From Vibrio sp. VB16 (lineage in GTDB: Bacteria; Pseudomonadota; Gammaproteobacteria; Enterobacterales; Vibrionaceae), in assembly GCF_015594925.2 (NCBI RefSeq), contig NZ_CP087591.1, forward strand, positions 434,001-498,000: a DNA stretch of 64,000 bases, in the 5' to 3' direction. How positions within the stretch are numbered: position 1 is the stretch's first letter; each line of letters starts with the position of its first letter. Below, piece after piece: positions 47,310 to 60,000 of the stretch. The notes beneath the pieces are model-generated. The model saw only the letters and a list, made by a program, of their open reading frames with translations. It was not told where the DNA came from and did not search any database. The position numbers and the translations under genes are program-made.

Positions 47310-49066
47310 ACTGCCGCCTCCGTTTCATTCTGTTGCAGATTCCAAGTTTCAAAGTAATAAGGACAAGTCTGGATCAGAGCGGCGTGATTACCTTTGGCGA
47401 TAATCTTACCCTCATTGAGCACGATAATTTCATCCATATATTCGAGTGCGTTAACACGGTGAGAGACAACAAGTACAGACTGGTTATCCAACCGTTCAAA
47501 CAACCCTTCTAGAATTTTTCGTTCAGTTTCGTAATCCACAGCAGACAATACATTGTCCATGATAATCACATCACAAGGTTCAAGCAGAGCACGAGCAATA
47601 CTCAAGCGTTGCTTTTGACCGCCAGACAGCATAATCCCCTTCTCACCAACCAGAGTTTGGTCGCCTTTTTCAAAACGGTAAACATCATTAGCCAACTGAC
47701 TCAGTTCTAGGACTTCATCAACCTGAGCTTTCGCTATATCTGCATCACGACTACCAAAGCGAATATTCTCTTCTACAGTTGCGGAAAATAAATATGGGTC
47801 TTGGGTCACCGTTTTAATATAACGACGTAAATCGCTACGGGAAAATGTTGTCACGTCCTTATCGGCAAGAAACACTGTGCCCTCAGGCACATCAAGATGG
47901 TGGTTCAGACAGTTCACCAATGTTGTTTTACCTGACCCGATACTGCCCAGTACGCCTATTTTTTTACCGACTGGAATATCGAAGCTGATGTTATCTAAAA
48001 TTAGTCGCGTCTCCCCCTGATAACTGAAGCTCAAATTTCTAATCGAGAGTGTTTTAGCCTTCAATTTTTCAACTTCCGCTAGTGGTAGCTCTACCAAATC
48101 TTTTTGTGGAACTTCAGCATTTAGAATTGTCTGTACACTGTGAATGGCAACCATACCTCGCTGATAAATAGTGGCTATACGACCTAATTGCATTAACGGC
48201 ATAGCGAGTAACACTGAATAGGTAAGAAAAGCGGTAATTTCACCAAGAGTAAGCTGCTGATTCATCAACATATAGCCACCAATGCCAAGAATCATAATTT
48301 TCATAAAGTCATTGGCGTAATCCAACACTGGCATAAAAAACACCTGAACGCGTGTGATCTGAATCCGGCAGCGAAGTAAATTCTGGTTAAGGTTTTCAAT
48401 TTCATCCTTCACCCAAGGAGACATTTTCTCGCTCTTAATTAAATCAATACCCGTTAAATAACTCATTAATTGTGCGGAAAGATTTTGCAAGCGACGCATA
48501 TGTTCCATATGAAGATCTTTCATGCGTTTAAAGCCAATACGAAAAATCACGAACGCAATAACAATAGGGATAATCGAATAGAGCGTTAACTCTGGTGAGA
48601 TACGCCACATCCATAACGGTGTTAACGAAAGCGCAAGCAAAGCATTAAAAAACTGCAGAAAACCGAGCCCAAACAGTAGACGAACACCGCTAAGGTCATT
48701 GTTGATGATTGAGATAAGTCTGCCTGATGCAAATTTTTGATGAAAACTATTTGGCAGACGATTCAGTTTTTTCAACAGAATATTTTTTAGTGCGGCCTCA
48801 GTTATACGACCAGGATTTAACGCATAGATACGTGAAAAAATTCGAACTACGGTCATAGACACAGCCATCACAACAACAATACCCACATAGGTTTGAAGCT
48901 CTTGATGGTCAGCCGGAGATGCACTGTCAATCAGATCAATCGCCAATTGAATATAACGAGGAATTTCTACTTGGAGCCAATTGACGAGAAAAATCAATAC
49001 GATTGCAATCATATACGACGTACGATTCATACGCAGGAAATGCGCGATAAACTGTTTTTTAGTCAT
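47303..49066 (-). CDS. Heterodimeric ABC exporter, degenerate-site subunit (MdlA-like)
   Basis: A 587-residue half-transporter partner of the gene at 45525. Six membrane helices precede the ATPase. Walker A is VLGSIGSGKTTLV and the signature MLSGGQKQRLSIAR is canonical. Walker B is DVIIMDNVLSAVD, so the catalytic Glu is replaced by Asn. The frame opens at 49123, but ATG 49066 (MTKKQFIAHF) lies inside the end of the small upstream ORF, which overlaps it by 8 bases, implying coupling. Confidence 0.9.
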   Translation of the reverse strand: MTKKQFIAHFLRMNRTSYMIAIVLIFLVNWLQVEIPRYIQLAIDLIDSASPADHQELQTYVGIVVVMAVSMTVVRIFSRIYALNPGRITEAALKNILLKKLNRLPNSFHQKFASGRLISIINNDLSGVRLLFGLGFLQFFNALLALSLTPLWMWRISPELTLYSIIPIVIAFVIFRIGFKRMKDLHMEHMRRLQNLSAQLMSYLTGIDLIKSEKMSPWVKDEIENLNQNLLRCRIQITRVQVFFMPVLDYANDFMKIMILGIGGYMLMNQQLTLGEITAFLTYSVLLAMPLMQLGRIATIYQRGMVAIHSVQTILNAEVPQKDLVELPLAEVEKLKAKTLSIRNLSFSYQGETRLILDNISFDIPVGKKIGVLGSIGSGKTTLVNCLNHHLDVPEGTVFLADKDVTTFSRSDLRRYIKTVTQDPYLFSATVEENIRFGSRDADIAKAQVDEVLELSQLANDVYRFEKGDQTLVGEKGIMLSGGQKQRLSIARALLEPCDVIIMDNVLSAVDYETERKILEGLFERLDNQSVLVVSHRVNALEYMDEIIVLNEGKIIAKGNHAALIQTCPYYFETWNLQQNETEAAVC

Positions 49067-49319
49067 GTGACTCTTTCTTTTGGGGAGGTTCAATGCCGTA
49101 CTGTTCGATGCAAGCTTTGACAATACAATGACGAGGTTCGTCTATATCTTCTAATGCATCCAATAACCACTCAGGTAGGCGCACTGGCCGCGTTTTCACA
49201 CCTGGTTTACGACCACAGCCCGGCCTAAAACCACCTCGATTACTGCAATGATACTTTTCAGAGTTATTTTTCAAGCTAAATCCAGATTCGTTGCATTTTG
49301 ATAAGTGTACACCTATCAA
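49059..49319 (-). CDS. Small basic protein upstream of the ABC exporter, function unknown
   Basis: Up to 86 residues, not a family I can name. The central GGFRPGCGRKPGVKTRPVRL resembles an AT-hook-like basic segment, and the C-terminal part WLLDALEDIDEPRHCIVKA is helical. The end overlaps the exporter ATG, so the three genes probably form an operon, and the protein could be its regulator. The start is unclear: the frame opens with a TTG at 49319 inside a 26-bp palindrome, and the frame stays open further upstream. A shorter protein or a fragment is possible. Confidence 0.5.
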   Translation of the reverse strand: MIGVHLSKCNESGFSLKNNSEKYHCSNRGGFRPGCGRKPGVKTRPVRLPEWLLDALEDIDEPRHCIVKACIEQYGIEPPQKKESHD

Positions 49320-49321
49320 AA
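49296..49321. promoter_or_regulatory. 26-bp near-perfect palindrome, candidate operator
   Basis: Arms TTTTGATA (49296-49303) and TATCAAAA (49314-49321) surround a GTGTACAC centre, with a single mismatched pair in 26 bases. It overlaps the apparent start of the small ORF before the ABC exporter genes and is probably an operator for that operon. Confidence 0.6.
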
Positions 49322-49327
49322 TAAAAT

Positions 49328-49344
49328 AGCATCGGTTAACTTGA
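49328..49344 (+). repeat. Dispersed repeat, short copy 3
   Basis: AGCATCGGTTAACTTGA equals the core of the copies at 26052, 45418 and 50615. Only the 3' half is recognisable here. Confidence 0.5.
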
Positions 49345-49379
49345 CAGTACCCCAGTGATTCTAAAATTACTCTAGTTCA

Positions 49380-50477
49380 CTACTTCGATAGCAGATACCG
49401 GGTGCTGCGCCCCACACCTAATTTGACCAGGCAGTTATACTCAACCAGTGCTGTCAAATGACGTGTAGCTGTTGGCTTACTCACCTTTGTAACTTTGTGG
49501 TATTGGGATGTGCTAATTCCGTCAGCAAAATCTCCATCCAGCATTCGATTGAGCACTTTGACTTGCGCTTGAACCAATTTAGTTTGGTCAATATTACGCC
49601 AAAAATTACTTTTAAAAACTGTTTGATCAATCTCCTTTAACACTCCATCGAATGTTTTATTTAGTATTTCGAAAAACCAAACTAGCCAAGCAGTAATATC
49701 AACATCACCTGTCTGGGTTTTCTCAAGTATTTCATAGTAGCTCTTTCGATTCGCTAAGATACACACAGACATAGCGTAGAATCGTACTGATTGCTGCTCT
49801 GCTTGCGCCAAGGCCAAATCGGTCAATAAACGAGTGATACGCCCATTTCCATCATCTAACGGATGTAGCGTGACGAACCATAGATGGGTGATTGCCGCTC
49901 TTAGCAGTGGATCTAATGACGTGTCACCTTTTGATTCATTAAACCACTGAATAAAGTACGCCAACTCTGTATCAAGTATGTCACGGCCAGGGGCCTCAAA
50001 GTGAACAATTGGCCTGTCAATTCGACCAGATACGACTTGCATTGGTGCATCCCCCCGTAGTTGTCCACCAATTACAGGGTTGAACATTGTGTACCCTTCA
50101 GGAAATAGCCTATCGTGCCAATGCAAAATCCTTTCAAGTTTTAAATCTGTGTCTAAATTCTCAACAGCATCGAGCATAATTTCAGCCAGCCCATCTGTTT
50201 GCTCAGTAGTCGTGAAAGGATGCTCTTCCGACATCCCTAGCTTATTAGCTAATGAGGAGCGTACCGAGAACGCATTCAGCTTTTCACCTTCAATTGCACT
50301 CGAGTGAACAATATTTGCCAGCAGGGTGTCTAGCATACTCGTTTTTTCATCTTGAGAATGAACGGACATTTTTCCTAATAAGATGCCTTGGTTTAATCGA
50401 GTCTTTCTAATCACTGGCTCTACGAGAGAATTATCCCAGTTAAAGTTGGGCCAACTTTCCTGCTGCCAGATCCACAT
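49380..50477 (-). CDS. Fic-family protein, class II, with C-terminal winged helix
   Basis: A 365-residue probable AMP transferase. The catalytic motif is HPLDDGNGR at residues 205-213. The self-inhibitory helix SSAIEG (Ser59-x3-Glu63-Gly64) lies N-terminal, defining class II. The C-terminus (ISTSQYHKVTKVSKPTATRH) looks like a winged helix-turn-helix, suggesting DNA contact or self-control. ATG 50477 has AAGGA 7 bases upstream; the frame extends to a TTG at 50507. Unlike toxin-type Fic proteins there is no separate antitoxin gene beside it. Targets are unknown. Confidence 0.92.
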   Translation of the reverse strand: MWIWQQESWPNFNWDNSLVEPVIRKTRLNQGILLGKMSVHSQDEKTSMLDTLLANIVHSSAIEGEKLNAFSVRSSLANKLGMSEEHPFTTTEQTDGLAEIMLDAVENLDTDLKLERILHWHDRLFPEGYTMFNPVIGGQLRGDAPMQVVSGRIDRPIVHFEAPGRDILDTELAYFIQWFNESKGDTSLDPLLRAAITHLWFVTLHPLDDGNGRITRLLTDLALAQAEQQSVRFYAMSVCILANRKSYYEILEKTQTGDVDITAWLVWFFEILNKTFDGVLKEIDQTVFKSNFWRNIDQTKLVQAQVKVLNRMLDGDFADGISTSQYHKVTKVSKPTATRHLTALVEYNCLVKLGVGRSTRYLLSK

Positions 50478-50614
50478 GTTAGTTCCTTGATTTGAAAATA
50501 TGCACAATACGAATCACATTATGATGCGTATTTAACAGTAATTCAAATCACAACATGATCTAAAAAGACCTCAATTCGAATCACAAAGCCCTAATTCAAG
50601 TGTTATAGAAGGGA

Positions 50615-50653
50615 CCCATCTAGAAATACTGCCATAGCATTGGTTAACTTGAA
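50615..50653 (+). repeat. Dispersed 39-bp repeat, copy 4
   Basis: CCCATCTAGAAATACTGCCA followed by a segment ending GGTTAACTTGAA, closely matching 26052-26090 in the same orientation. A second GTTAACTT lies 20 bases further on. Confidence 0.65.
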
Positions 50654-50693
50654 TGTACCTCTCGGAGGACCATTAGTTAACTTCCAGACACAC

Positions 50694-50757
50694 AAAAACC
50701 CACAACAAAGTGGTTAATTTTCAAAGGGTTGGGATTGGTATAACAGAAGGGATAACT
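50694..50757 (-). repeat. tRNA-Gly 3' flank, related to 25910-25974
   Basis: The sequence downstream of the tRNA contains CACAAAAACCC, ACAAAG, ATTTTCAAAGGGTTGGGAT and GAAGGGATAAC in the same order as the flank of the partial tRNA copy at 25910-25990. GATTGGTATAAC inside it also equals, inverted, the left tip of the IS630 element (GTTATACCAATC at 22144-22155). Confidence 0.5.
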
Positions 50758-50832
<75 letters not shown>

Positions 50833-51017
50833 ACATCGTTGAGGGGGTTATAATGCCACAGCGAACAGAAAATGGAAGCCCAAACCACGATAAATTCAAT
50901 AAAACTCAATCGGTTGCTTTAATTTTAAACAAAGCGATTGATTTGGCATCATGTAAGGGCATGATATCAACTGGTATTGGGGTAGTACATTCCGTCAGGC
51001 TGTCTCTTTCTCGAGTA

Positions 51018-54000
51018 TCAAGGCTTACCAAACACGCTAAAGCTTGCCCACGCAGACGGATTGGCTAAAGCGCCACCACGGCTAATCATTGCTCGTTGTG
51101 CATTTGCCATAGCCGCAAACAGGTTGATCTCTGGGTCTTGAATTTCTTTGTAGAAGATCTGCATCAATTCTGACGTTGCCTCATCGTTCACTTGCCAGTA
51201 GCTCGCCACAATAGAAGGCACTTTGGCATGGGCAAAAGCCCTTGCCAAGGAAGCGTACTCAAGCCCTTTGGTACCAATACCCGATTCGCATGCAGACAAT
51301 ACAACGATGTCAGTTTCAGACAAATCCATTACAGAAATATCGATAACACCCAGTTGTTCGTCATTCGCCATAATAAGGTAGCTGTCAGCTGCGCTTTCAG
51401 AGTCCAGTATCCCATGAGTAGCAAAATGAATCACTCTGCTGTCCATGGATATCTCTTCTAAACCCTCTAAGCTTGCTCCATCTCCTTGCAACACCACCGC
51501 ATTATCTTTGTAGAGTGACGCTATGTTCTCTACCTCTTGTTTCGCTCCCGGGAGAGACCCATCTGGGTCAGCAATAAATAACGCCGTATCGCTCAACGAC
51601 GCTTCGTCATTCATGACCAGATTGAAATGATAAAGTGACGGCAGTACTCCGATATTGTATTTCTCTATTGCATACTCTAGGGTAGGTTCCTGAGTTTTAA
51701 TTAGGGAACCAAAAGGCAGATAATTTAGCTTACCAACTGGCGTGACGTAGACTTGGTCCTTGCCTTTCATGTCGGCTTCTACCGGTCTTAACAGTTTGTC
51801 GTAAAGCCAAGCCAAACTCTGATTTACATCCGTACTCGTTTTCAGTGCGGATTTTATAAAGCCTCTTTGCTTAACAAGAACCTCAATATTGGTCGCCACA
51901 TTTGTCGTATCAAGCGTAAAGGCTCCCTGACGCAAACCGATAATGGCATTATCTACATGGCGGTTTAGTTCTTGGTCCGACACATCAATTTCGATGATAC
52001 GAACACCCTCTTGTGTAACCACTTGCGTCAGCAACTTATCCGGCGACGGTATAAACTGAAGCAGCACTTGGTTTTCATCCAAACGCTCATGCATTGAACC
52101 AATTTCACGAGGATCAAGCCGAAGCATTTGGAAAAGCGCTGGATGATCTCGCTCTAAGTTTGCGAGTAATCGTTGCCTTTTTCGTTGCTCTTTTTTGATG
52201 CTTTTTTGCAGTTTTTTCTTATCAACAGAGGTAAATTCACTGTCCGCGGTTTTGGTCTCTGTTGTGGTCGGTTCTGCCCTCAATGTATCTTCTTCTAGCT
52301 GATTCTCTAATTGTTCGAGACGAGCTTGTAATTTCTGATAATCGGCAATCAACTCGCCCTGCTCACTGCCTTCTGGAATGTTATCGAGAAAGAGGTGATT
52401 CAGCTCGCCTTGTATCTCATTATTTTGACTAACAAAAGCCTGTTGTCCACGGTTATGGTCGCTAAGAAGCGAGGCTAAGTTACCCGCTTTGTATAGCAAC
52501 ACGCCTCTGTCCGTTCCAACAAAAACTCTCCCTTTGTCATCAATAGAGATGGCGTGGATCACCCGTGCGCCGTACTGACCCAATTTTTGGTCATCCGGCA
52601 GCAATTGGTTCAATCTATCTGGATATAGCCATTGGCCTTGATAGTAAATGACGACACCAGCAGCCGAAGGAAATAACCACGCTTTATCGTTAGGTAATTT
52701 GGCGCCCGCTCCGCCCAAGTAGAGCATTTTGATCTGTTCCGACATTTCTTTATAGCTAACGTCACCTGCGCTTCTGTAAGAAGACCAATCTCCTTCTCTA
52801 TCCAGAGCAAAACTGCCTGTTGTAGAGATGATGGCCGTATTATCGCTGATCGGCGTATAGGCGGTTGCAAACCACGTTGGTTTCTCTTTTAGACTCACTC
52901 GCGTAAAGCCGGATTCGGTTAACTCTAAAAGCCCACCCGCTAAGCTAACGCCTTTATAATTCAAATGCCCTTCATCGGAAGCGACCACATAAAGTGTACC
53001 TCGAACATCCCTGAATACACGCGCCAACATATTGCTCCGAGCTGGGAATGCAACAGGGTCGACATAGTAATTGAATCGCGCCAATGTACCGTCTTGCCAG
53101 TGGAAAAGGTCCGCGCCAGCCGCAACCCAAATCGAATCGTCCTTGTCCACATAAATATCGGCGATACGACCAGACTCATCATCGCTTGATGCAGTGAATA
53201 GCTCCTCGTATTCTTCCGTAAGACTATTCACTCTTATTACCCTACTTCCTGAGTGAGTAATCATGTTGCCAGCGCTATCACGCCTTAAAATCCGAGCATT
53301 TAAACTGGCAAAATAGTCGTATTCGAGCTGACTATCGTCACCTTCATAGAAGGCCATGATGTCGCGCCCGTTGGCCGCAAAAGTCCTGCCCATTTCGGGA
53401 ATATAGAGTAAGTCACGCACCTTTCCCACGTTGTTAAATCGTTGGCTTCTCGACGGCGTAAATTGATAAACCGCTTCCTCTGTAACGAGCGTCCAATCTT
53501 GCTGCGAAGAAACCACAGCCAATGGGCCAATATCTAATCCGCCTCTTAATTCTTCGTAGGGTAATGACAACATGTTGAAACTATCTTGATGCCAGATCGC
53601 CATTCCTTGATCGGTCAACACCACAGGCTTTCTACCCAGAGTTGGGATCTCAAGCCATTGTAAGCCATGAATCTTTTTGCTCATTGGTAGTAGCGATTTG
53701 TCAGCGATGATCGACGCCTCTTCAAACTGGCCTCGTTTGTATCGCGCCTGAGTTAAAACCGAGCCATTCCACCACCATAGTTGGCCTTTATTTTGCTGCC
53801 AAAGAAAATGCTCCACACCATTCGCCAGCATCTTTTCTGCTTTCTCTTCTCCGGGTTGACTGTTGTTGCCCTGCAACAAGGCAAGGGAGCCTGCGGAGTG
53901 AACCAACCAGTTTCCATCCGGTAGCCTTTGAAATTCGTCTATCTGGGATGAATATTCCGCCTCAAAAACGGCCATGTGATCGGTGCGTTCAATACTGAAG

Positions 54001-57000
54001 ATCTGATTTTTAATCGCAACCCAAATGGTATTGGCACTTGTTTGGATATGAGCGACAGAAGCGTCAGGCATACCATCATTTACCCCACTCCAACGCCTTA
54101 CCGCGTCCTCTTTTTCAACGGCAAATAAGCCGCCATTTGTCGCAACCCAAATTACGCCATCTGCCGACACTTTAAGGTCATTAATGTGGGTACGAGGAGA
54201 GGCATCTGGTTGCTCTCCTGTTCGAATAAATTTTTGGGCTATGCCATCATAGACAAACCAACTCCAATAATGATGTCTACGAAGCAGCAAACCTTGAGAT
54301 GTGCCTAGCAGAACGTCACCATTTTCTAGAGAAACCATACTGGAAATATCAGAGGCATCGGAAGGTACATTCAATAACTTAGGTAATGTTTCTCGATACC
54401 AATATCCTGAATTACTCAGCGCGTTTTCTTCCATCCAATTTTGTGTTTTTAGTTCAGTAACCTTGATATTACTCAGCGTTTCATTAAGGCCACCCAACTC
54501 ACTTTCTTTGCCATGGTTTGCCAGCATCCAAAGCTTCATCTGCTGACTTAATTGATAATCACTCTTGGGGACACCGTATGGTCGGATTTTATTCTTGAGT
54601 TTATGCCATAAAACAATCGCTTCACCAGTATCCACGTTTGTATTCCCAGTATCGACGGAGGCTTGAAAGATACCTTCCATTAAACTCGTTATTTCATCAA
54701 CATTATCTTGGTTTAAATCGCTGTGTTCAAATAGATACAACGCATAGTCGAGTGCGGCTTTTCTTTCTTGCTCAGAATCACTCGGCGTTTCTTGGTATCG
54801 GTTATACAACTGCTCTTGCATTTCGTCCTGAACACTAATGTCAGGCAGTTCAAAATTGTTCGCGGCATCACCTAGCGATTTTGTTAATGAAGTGAGTTTT
54901 TGAAACGATTGAGTAATATTCAAGGCTAAATTATTACCTTCACCTACACTGTTTACATTCAGGATTTCATTATTATCGTCATAGGTAATGGTCAGTTTTC
55001 CTGACCCTAATAGCTCAATTTCAATTGGCTTCCCTTGTTGATTGTATTGAAGCTGCAACGAGGCAACAGATGATATCATTTTGATTATGTTTTCATGAAC
55101 ATCATAATGAAGGCTTACCGCCTCACCAGATGAATCTTCAACTTGGGTTAGGCTACCATTTTTGTTGTATTCCGCCTTGATGAACGTTGCCCCACGTCCA
55201 AGAAAAACCATCTTGCCTTTTGTTGCATCGTCTCGACGAACAAGCACTTCACCACTAGGTAATATGATCTCGACTTCCGGTTGGTCTCCTTCAAATAGAT
55301 ATCGGACCTGATTTCCTTCTTCTTCTAATGCCGATTCCCTCGCCGTTTCAAACCAGCCAATATAGCGCAATGAATTTGAAATAGCGGTGTCGTGTCGATA
55401 ACCAAGGAACCCAGCTAAGTTATCTCCCAGATCACTGAGTGCTTTTTCTTCCCATTTTTTATTAAGAAAAACACCTCGTTGTTTCGCATCTTCAATAACC
55501 TGCAATGCAATAACCGCGGAACCCTGTCCCCAATAAAGCGCACGATTAACAAACGATGAAATATGTGACGCACTATAGGGGTTTCGCTGGATCATACGAT
55601 AACCATAACCGTATACATCTTGTGAGGTAAGTGGGTCAGAATATCTAGCCACCAGCTGATGATATATCTTGGTGCTATCTTTATTCAGTTCACTGTACTG
55701 CTTCATAACATCTGCGGCTTCTTGAATTCGGCCCATTGAATACAGTAAATCGCGTTTGTAATAGTAGTAATTACTGAGGCTTGCAAAATTATCGCGGTAT
55801 TGGTCCCATTCTGACAAGTAACGATTTAGTTCATCGTTGGACAATCTGGTCTCTCGGCTCTTTTGTGCAACCAACCAAATCTTAGACAGTTGCAGTTCTA
55901 ACGACTCATTCAATGTCCCTTCAACATCGGGTATCTGAGCAAGAAGTTGGCTAGCTAACTCATAGTCTTTATTGCCTGTCGCAATATCCATCCTCTTACG
56001 CAGGGCTGATGTGGCGTAAGCTGGGTTTGTTTGTAATTGTTGCCAAACCAAATCGGGTTTGTCGGACTTAGATGCGACAAAGCGCCACAAAGCGTGGTTC
56101 CATGGCTGCTCCTTCGCCCTATAAAGAAAACGCTGCTGCGCCGTTTCCGCATCATGGGCTGACACCAACGCTTGATAAAACACCTTCATAACACTGCTAT
56201 TTTCAGGCCACTGATTTATCAGGTTCAGACCTTGCGAGACCGCTTCTATATATTGCTTCTTATTTAAAAAGGCCAGAATGGTTTCTTTATGTAATCCAAT
56301 AGAACGAGGATAGATCTCAAGCGATTGGTTGAGCAGTCGATCATACTTTGCCGTCATTTGAGCGGATTTGTATAGTTCTAGACCTTCTAAATATAAGGCG
56401 ATAGTCGGGTATGGGACTGTTACTAATGCTTGTTCAAACCGTTCAATCGCACGAGCAGTTTCCCCTATTTCACTGTAACTTTTGACGATGTTCTTCCAGT
56501 CGCTTGCATCAAAATCATCATTACCGATAAGAGGCTCTAGTGCTTTAATTGCTTGAAGATGTCTATCATCAGAGCGTTCAAGTTCGGCAAGGTAATAGCC
56601 CAAAAAAAGTGAATCTTCATCAACTAAGGCATTATAAACTTGATGCGCTTTGCCTTTATCTCCAGCGTTCAAAAAGGCCTGTCCATTATAGCGTTGCTGT
56701 CTAACCAATCGGCTCTCTTGCTCTTCGTCATACCAATTTGCCTTCAATGCATTTTGGTTTTCAACTAAGGCGTGATCCCCGGTTTTTGCGATAATTTCGA
56801 CATACTTACCCCAGTTGCTGTAAAAAGGGTAACTCATCACGGCCTGTTCAAATGCCGCTTTCGCCTCCACTAAATAACCACCAGTAGTATATAAATACCC
56901 CATAGAAGTAAGGAGCCTAGCGTCGTGCGTTTTCTGATACCATTTATCTTTAAGCTCTTGTAGGTCAATTGGATTAATCGATCTCGCAGACAGTACAGCT

Positions 57001-60000
57001 TGCCCATATTGACTAAATAGCGTGCCTTTCAACTGCGGACTATCCACTAATTTCTGTGCTCGATCTCTAAAGGTTTCATTATTGAGCCAACTGCTACTGA
57101 AATAACGCCAACTGAATTGCCAAAAATTTGGTGAAAGCTTTATACCCGTTTCTAATACATCCCACGATTTTTTTTGCTCGTCCGCGTTAATATAAAGATC
57201 GGCAATTTCATGGACAAGCCACAGATCTTGTTCCGTTGGTTCTACCAAAAGATACTGTTCAATCGCCTCATCACGTTCACCTAAATTTGCTAGGCGTTCC
57301 GCTTCAAACCCTTTACCCATGGCGGCTTTCAGAGGGTTAGAGATTGTGAATCCTTCCTTATCTAGCGTGTTTTGGCGCGTGGCAACCGTTAACCATATGT
57401 GTCTGGCAAACGGGTGTGGCTGACCATTAAGTAGGTGCTTTTCTAGATGACTCTGTAGCGTACTCGTTTGACCCGTATTTGAGAGCCATGACCAGTACCG
57501 TATTAAATCACTGTCAAAGTAAGAATCGCCAAGGGAATAGTTAATTGATGGCTCGGCGTAGTGATCCATCATGAGATCTAAAATCGGTTGATCAGCCGCG
57601 TACATTGCAACCTCAAAACCCGTTTGTTTCTTTTGGTTTTTCTTGAGTGGGTCGAATCCTGCATTTAGAAGGTAAGCGGTCAAAGGTTCGTTGCGGTACT
57701 GTATCGCCAAATGAAACAGCGAGGTCTGTTTCTCATCGTCAAGTTTTTCTGTTATTGAAGCAACTAATTCGATATTTTTCGACAGTGCGAAAGAAGAAAG
57801 TGTCGCGTCATTAACCGCTAAACCATGCTCAAACAGCCACCAGATATTTTCTTTATCATTTTCTGCGATTAAATAATCCAGAAAGCGGTTCCCAGACATA
57901 TCTTTTTGGCTGACTAAAACATCGATGGATTCACGGCTCGTTGATAGCCAATCCGTAAATGGTATGGCCTGTTTATAAGGTTCTTGATACCAACTCTGAT
58001 AAACATTAGTGATAAGAAAATGCCCTTCACTATCCATTGATTGTGTATAAGCCCCTTTCGACCACAACGCATAACAAAGCGCTAGGTCACCTTGGTTATA
58101 GGCTAATCTAAGTAATCCGTTCCATTCCTTTTGGTAGCGAAACCGACCTTTTTTTAACAAAGCTTCAGCCCGTTTAGGCGCACTATTTATCATGGCAGTG
58201 AGTAGCATTACTCCAGCATTAGACCCTATTTCATTGAGATCTTTACCTTTTATAATTTGATCAAATAATGGCTGTGAGATAACCCCGACAGAATCTAAAA
58301 ATAGCGGGTCTCCTAGGCTATTTTTGAATGTCGGATCAGCGCCAAGCCCCATCAACTTCAAGACCAAATCTTCGACTAACGCACCTGTTTCTTCTGGAAA
58401 ATCATCAAATACACTCTCTATATGCTGCTGTGGGGATACAGAGGTAAAACGATCTAGCAATTGTAACGCGGGTTTATAGTCTTGATAGCGAATATAAACA
58501 CTGACTATTTCGTCTGCATGTCCATCGTCAATAAGTTGTTGGGTGTTTTCTGTAACTTCTGCCAATGTGGCATTATATATCGCCGTCTGTTCAAGATTTA
58601 GCTCTGTATCCACCTCAAGCAATCGAGTCAACATCGGTATTTGAGTGTCGCTAGGAATAGGCTTATTGTTGGCTTGGATAATAGATAGATAAGAAAGGAA
58701 TTCATCATCTTGATAAGTCGCTGGCACAAGCGAGTATAGTTTTGAGAGCATCACGTCATCTTCTTTGACCGCATATTCTAACCAAACACTGAGGCCCTCT
58801 TCTGTGTCACTGAGCAGTATTTCAAAGCCCAATAGACTCATTTCATCCGGTGTAAGATACGGCCTTAAGACTAAAAATCGTTCAACCTGTCCATCGTATA
58901 AATACTCTTCCGCGAGCTGTACTCTTAGCTTTTGAGGGCCATTTTCACCGATAGCCTTCACTATGACAGACACGACAGGGTTATCTTCATCGTATCTTGA
59001 GGCGGCATAAGGGCTATCATCGTAATGGTTCGTTGCCTGTAAATCGGCCCCTTGTTCAAGTAAAAATTGGGTAATTTCAACACGGTGAAAAATCACGGCA
59101 TAATGAAGTAGGCTTGAATTGTCGGCACTTCTATATTCAAGATCTTTTTTAGTGAAATAGTGTCTAAATGCCTCTTCTTCGTTGATGCTGATCGCAAGTC
59201 TCAATCGTTCGTTCTTTAATGTGCGTATCTGATCTTGAGTTAGGTTGCTCTCTGCATTATTTAAACGCGCTTGAATATCCTGATACAGGATAAGACTGAT
59301 TTCATCGCTGTCACTGTAAAGCGCAAACTCATAGGCAGTTTCATCCTCATGGGTCAATTCTAACGGGTCATAGCCTTGCTCGACCAACTGTTCAACAAGA
59401 TTATTTTGTCCATAAAGAACCGCCCAATGCAGCAGTGAATACCCCTCATTTGAACGTAGTTTTGAATCCAGCCCTGCAGTTACTAATGTTTCCGCCAATA
59501 GCGGATCGGGAAATTCGTCTTCTATTGCGGTTAGGCTATCCAATACATTCCAGTTCAATGCACTGGTTTTATTAACATCATATCCTTGGTGAATTAGCCA
59601 GGAGACCAATTCGGCATTACCTGAAAGCACAGCATAATAAAGTGGCGATACACCACTCGCCGAATCGACATCAAGCTTCGCCCCCAGACTCTGCAGCAAC
59701 TTGACGATATGTAGATCACCAAACTCAAGCGCAAGCATCATAACGGTTTGACCATCTTCATTCTCTGCTTCAAGATCTGCACCATAATTCGCAACCATCT
59801 CTAAGGCATCGAGGCTTTCAGAGTACAGTGCAACATGGATTGGATAGGCGCCAAACTCTTCATTGTACTCGTTTACGTCAGCACCATTTTTTATGGCTTT
59901 CTCTGCAGATAAAACACCTCCATCATATAAATCTTCAAGCCAGTTCGCATTGGCTATAGAAAGGCATAAATACGGGAGAAGCAGCAGTAGAAAAACGAAG

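Noticed and set aside
26081..50757. Prophage or integrative element with its own integrase
   Set aside because: No integrase, structural phage gene or conjugation gene is visible; only the tRNA-related boundary signs remain.
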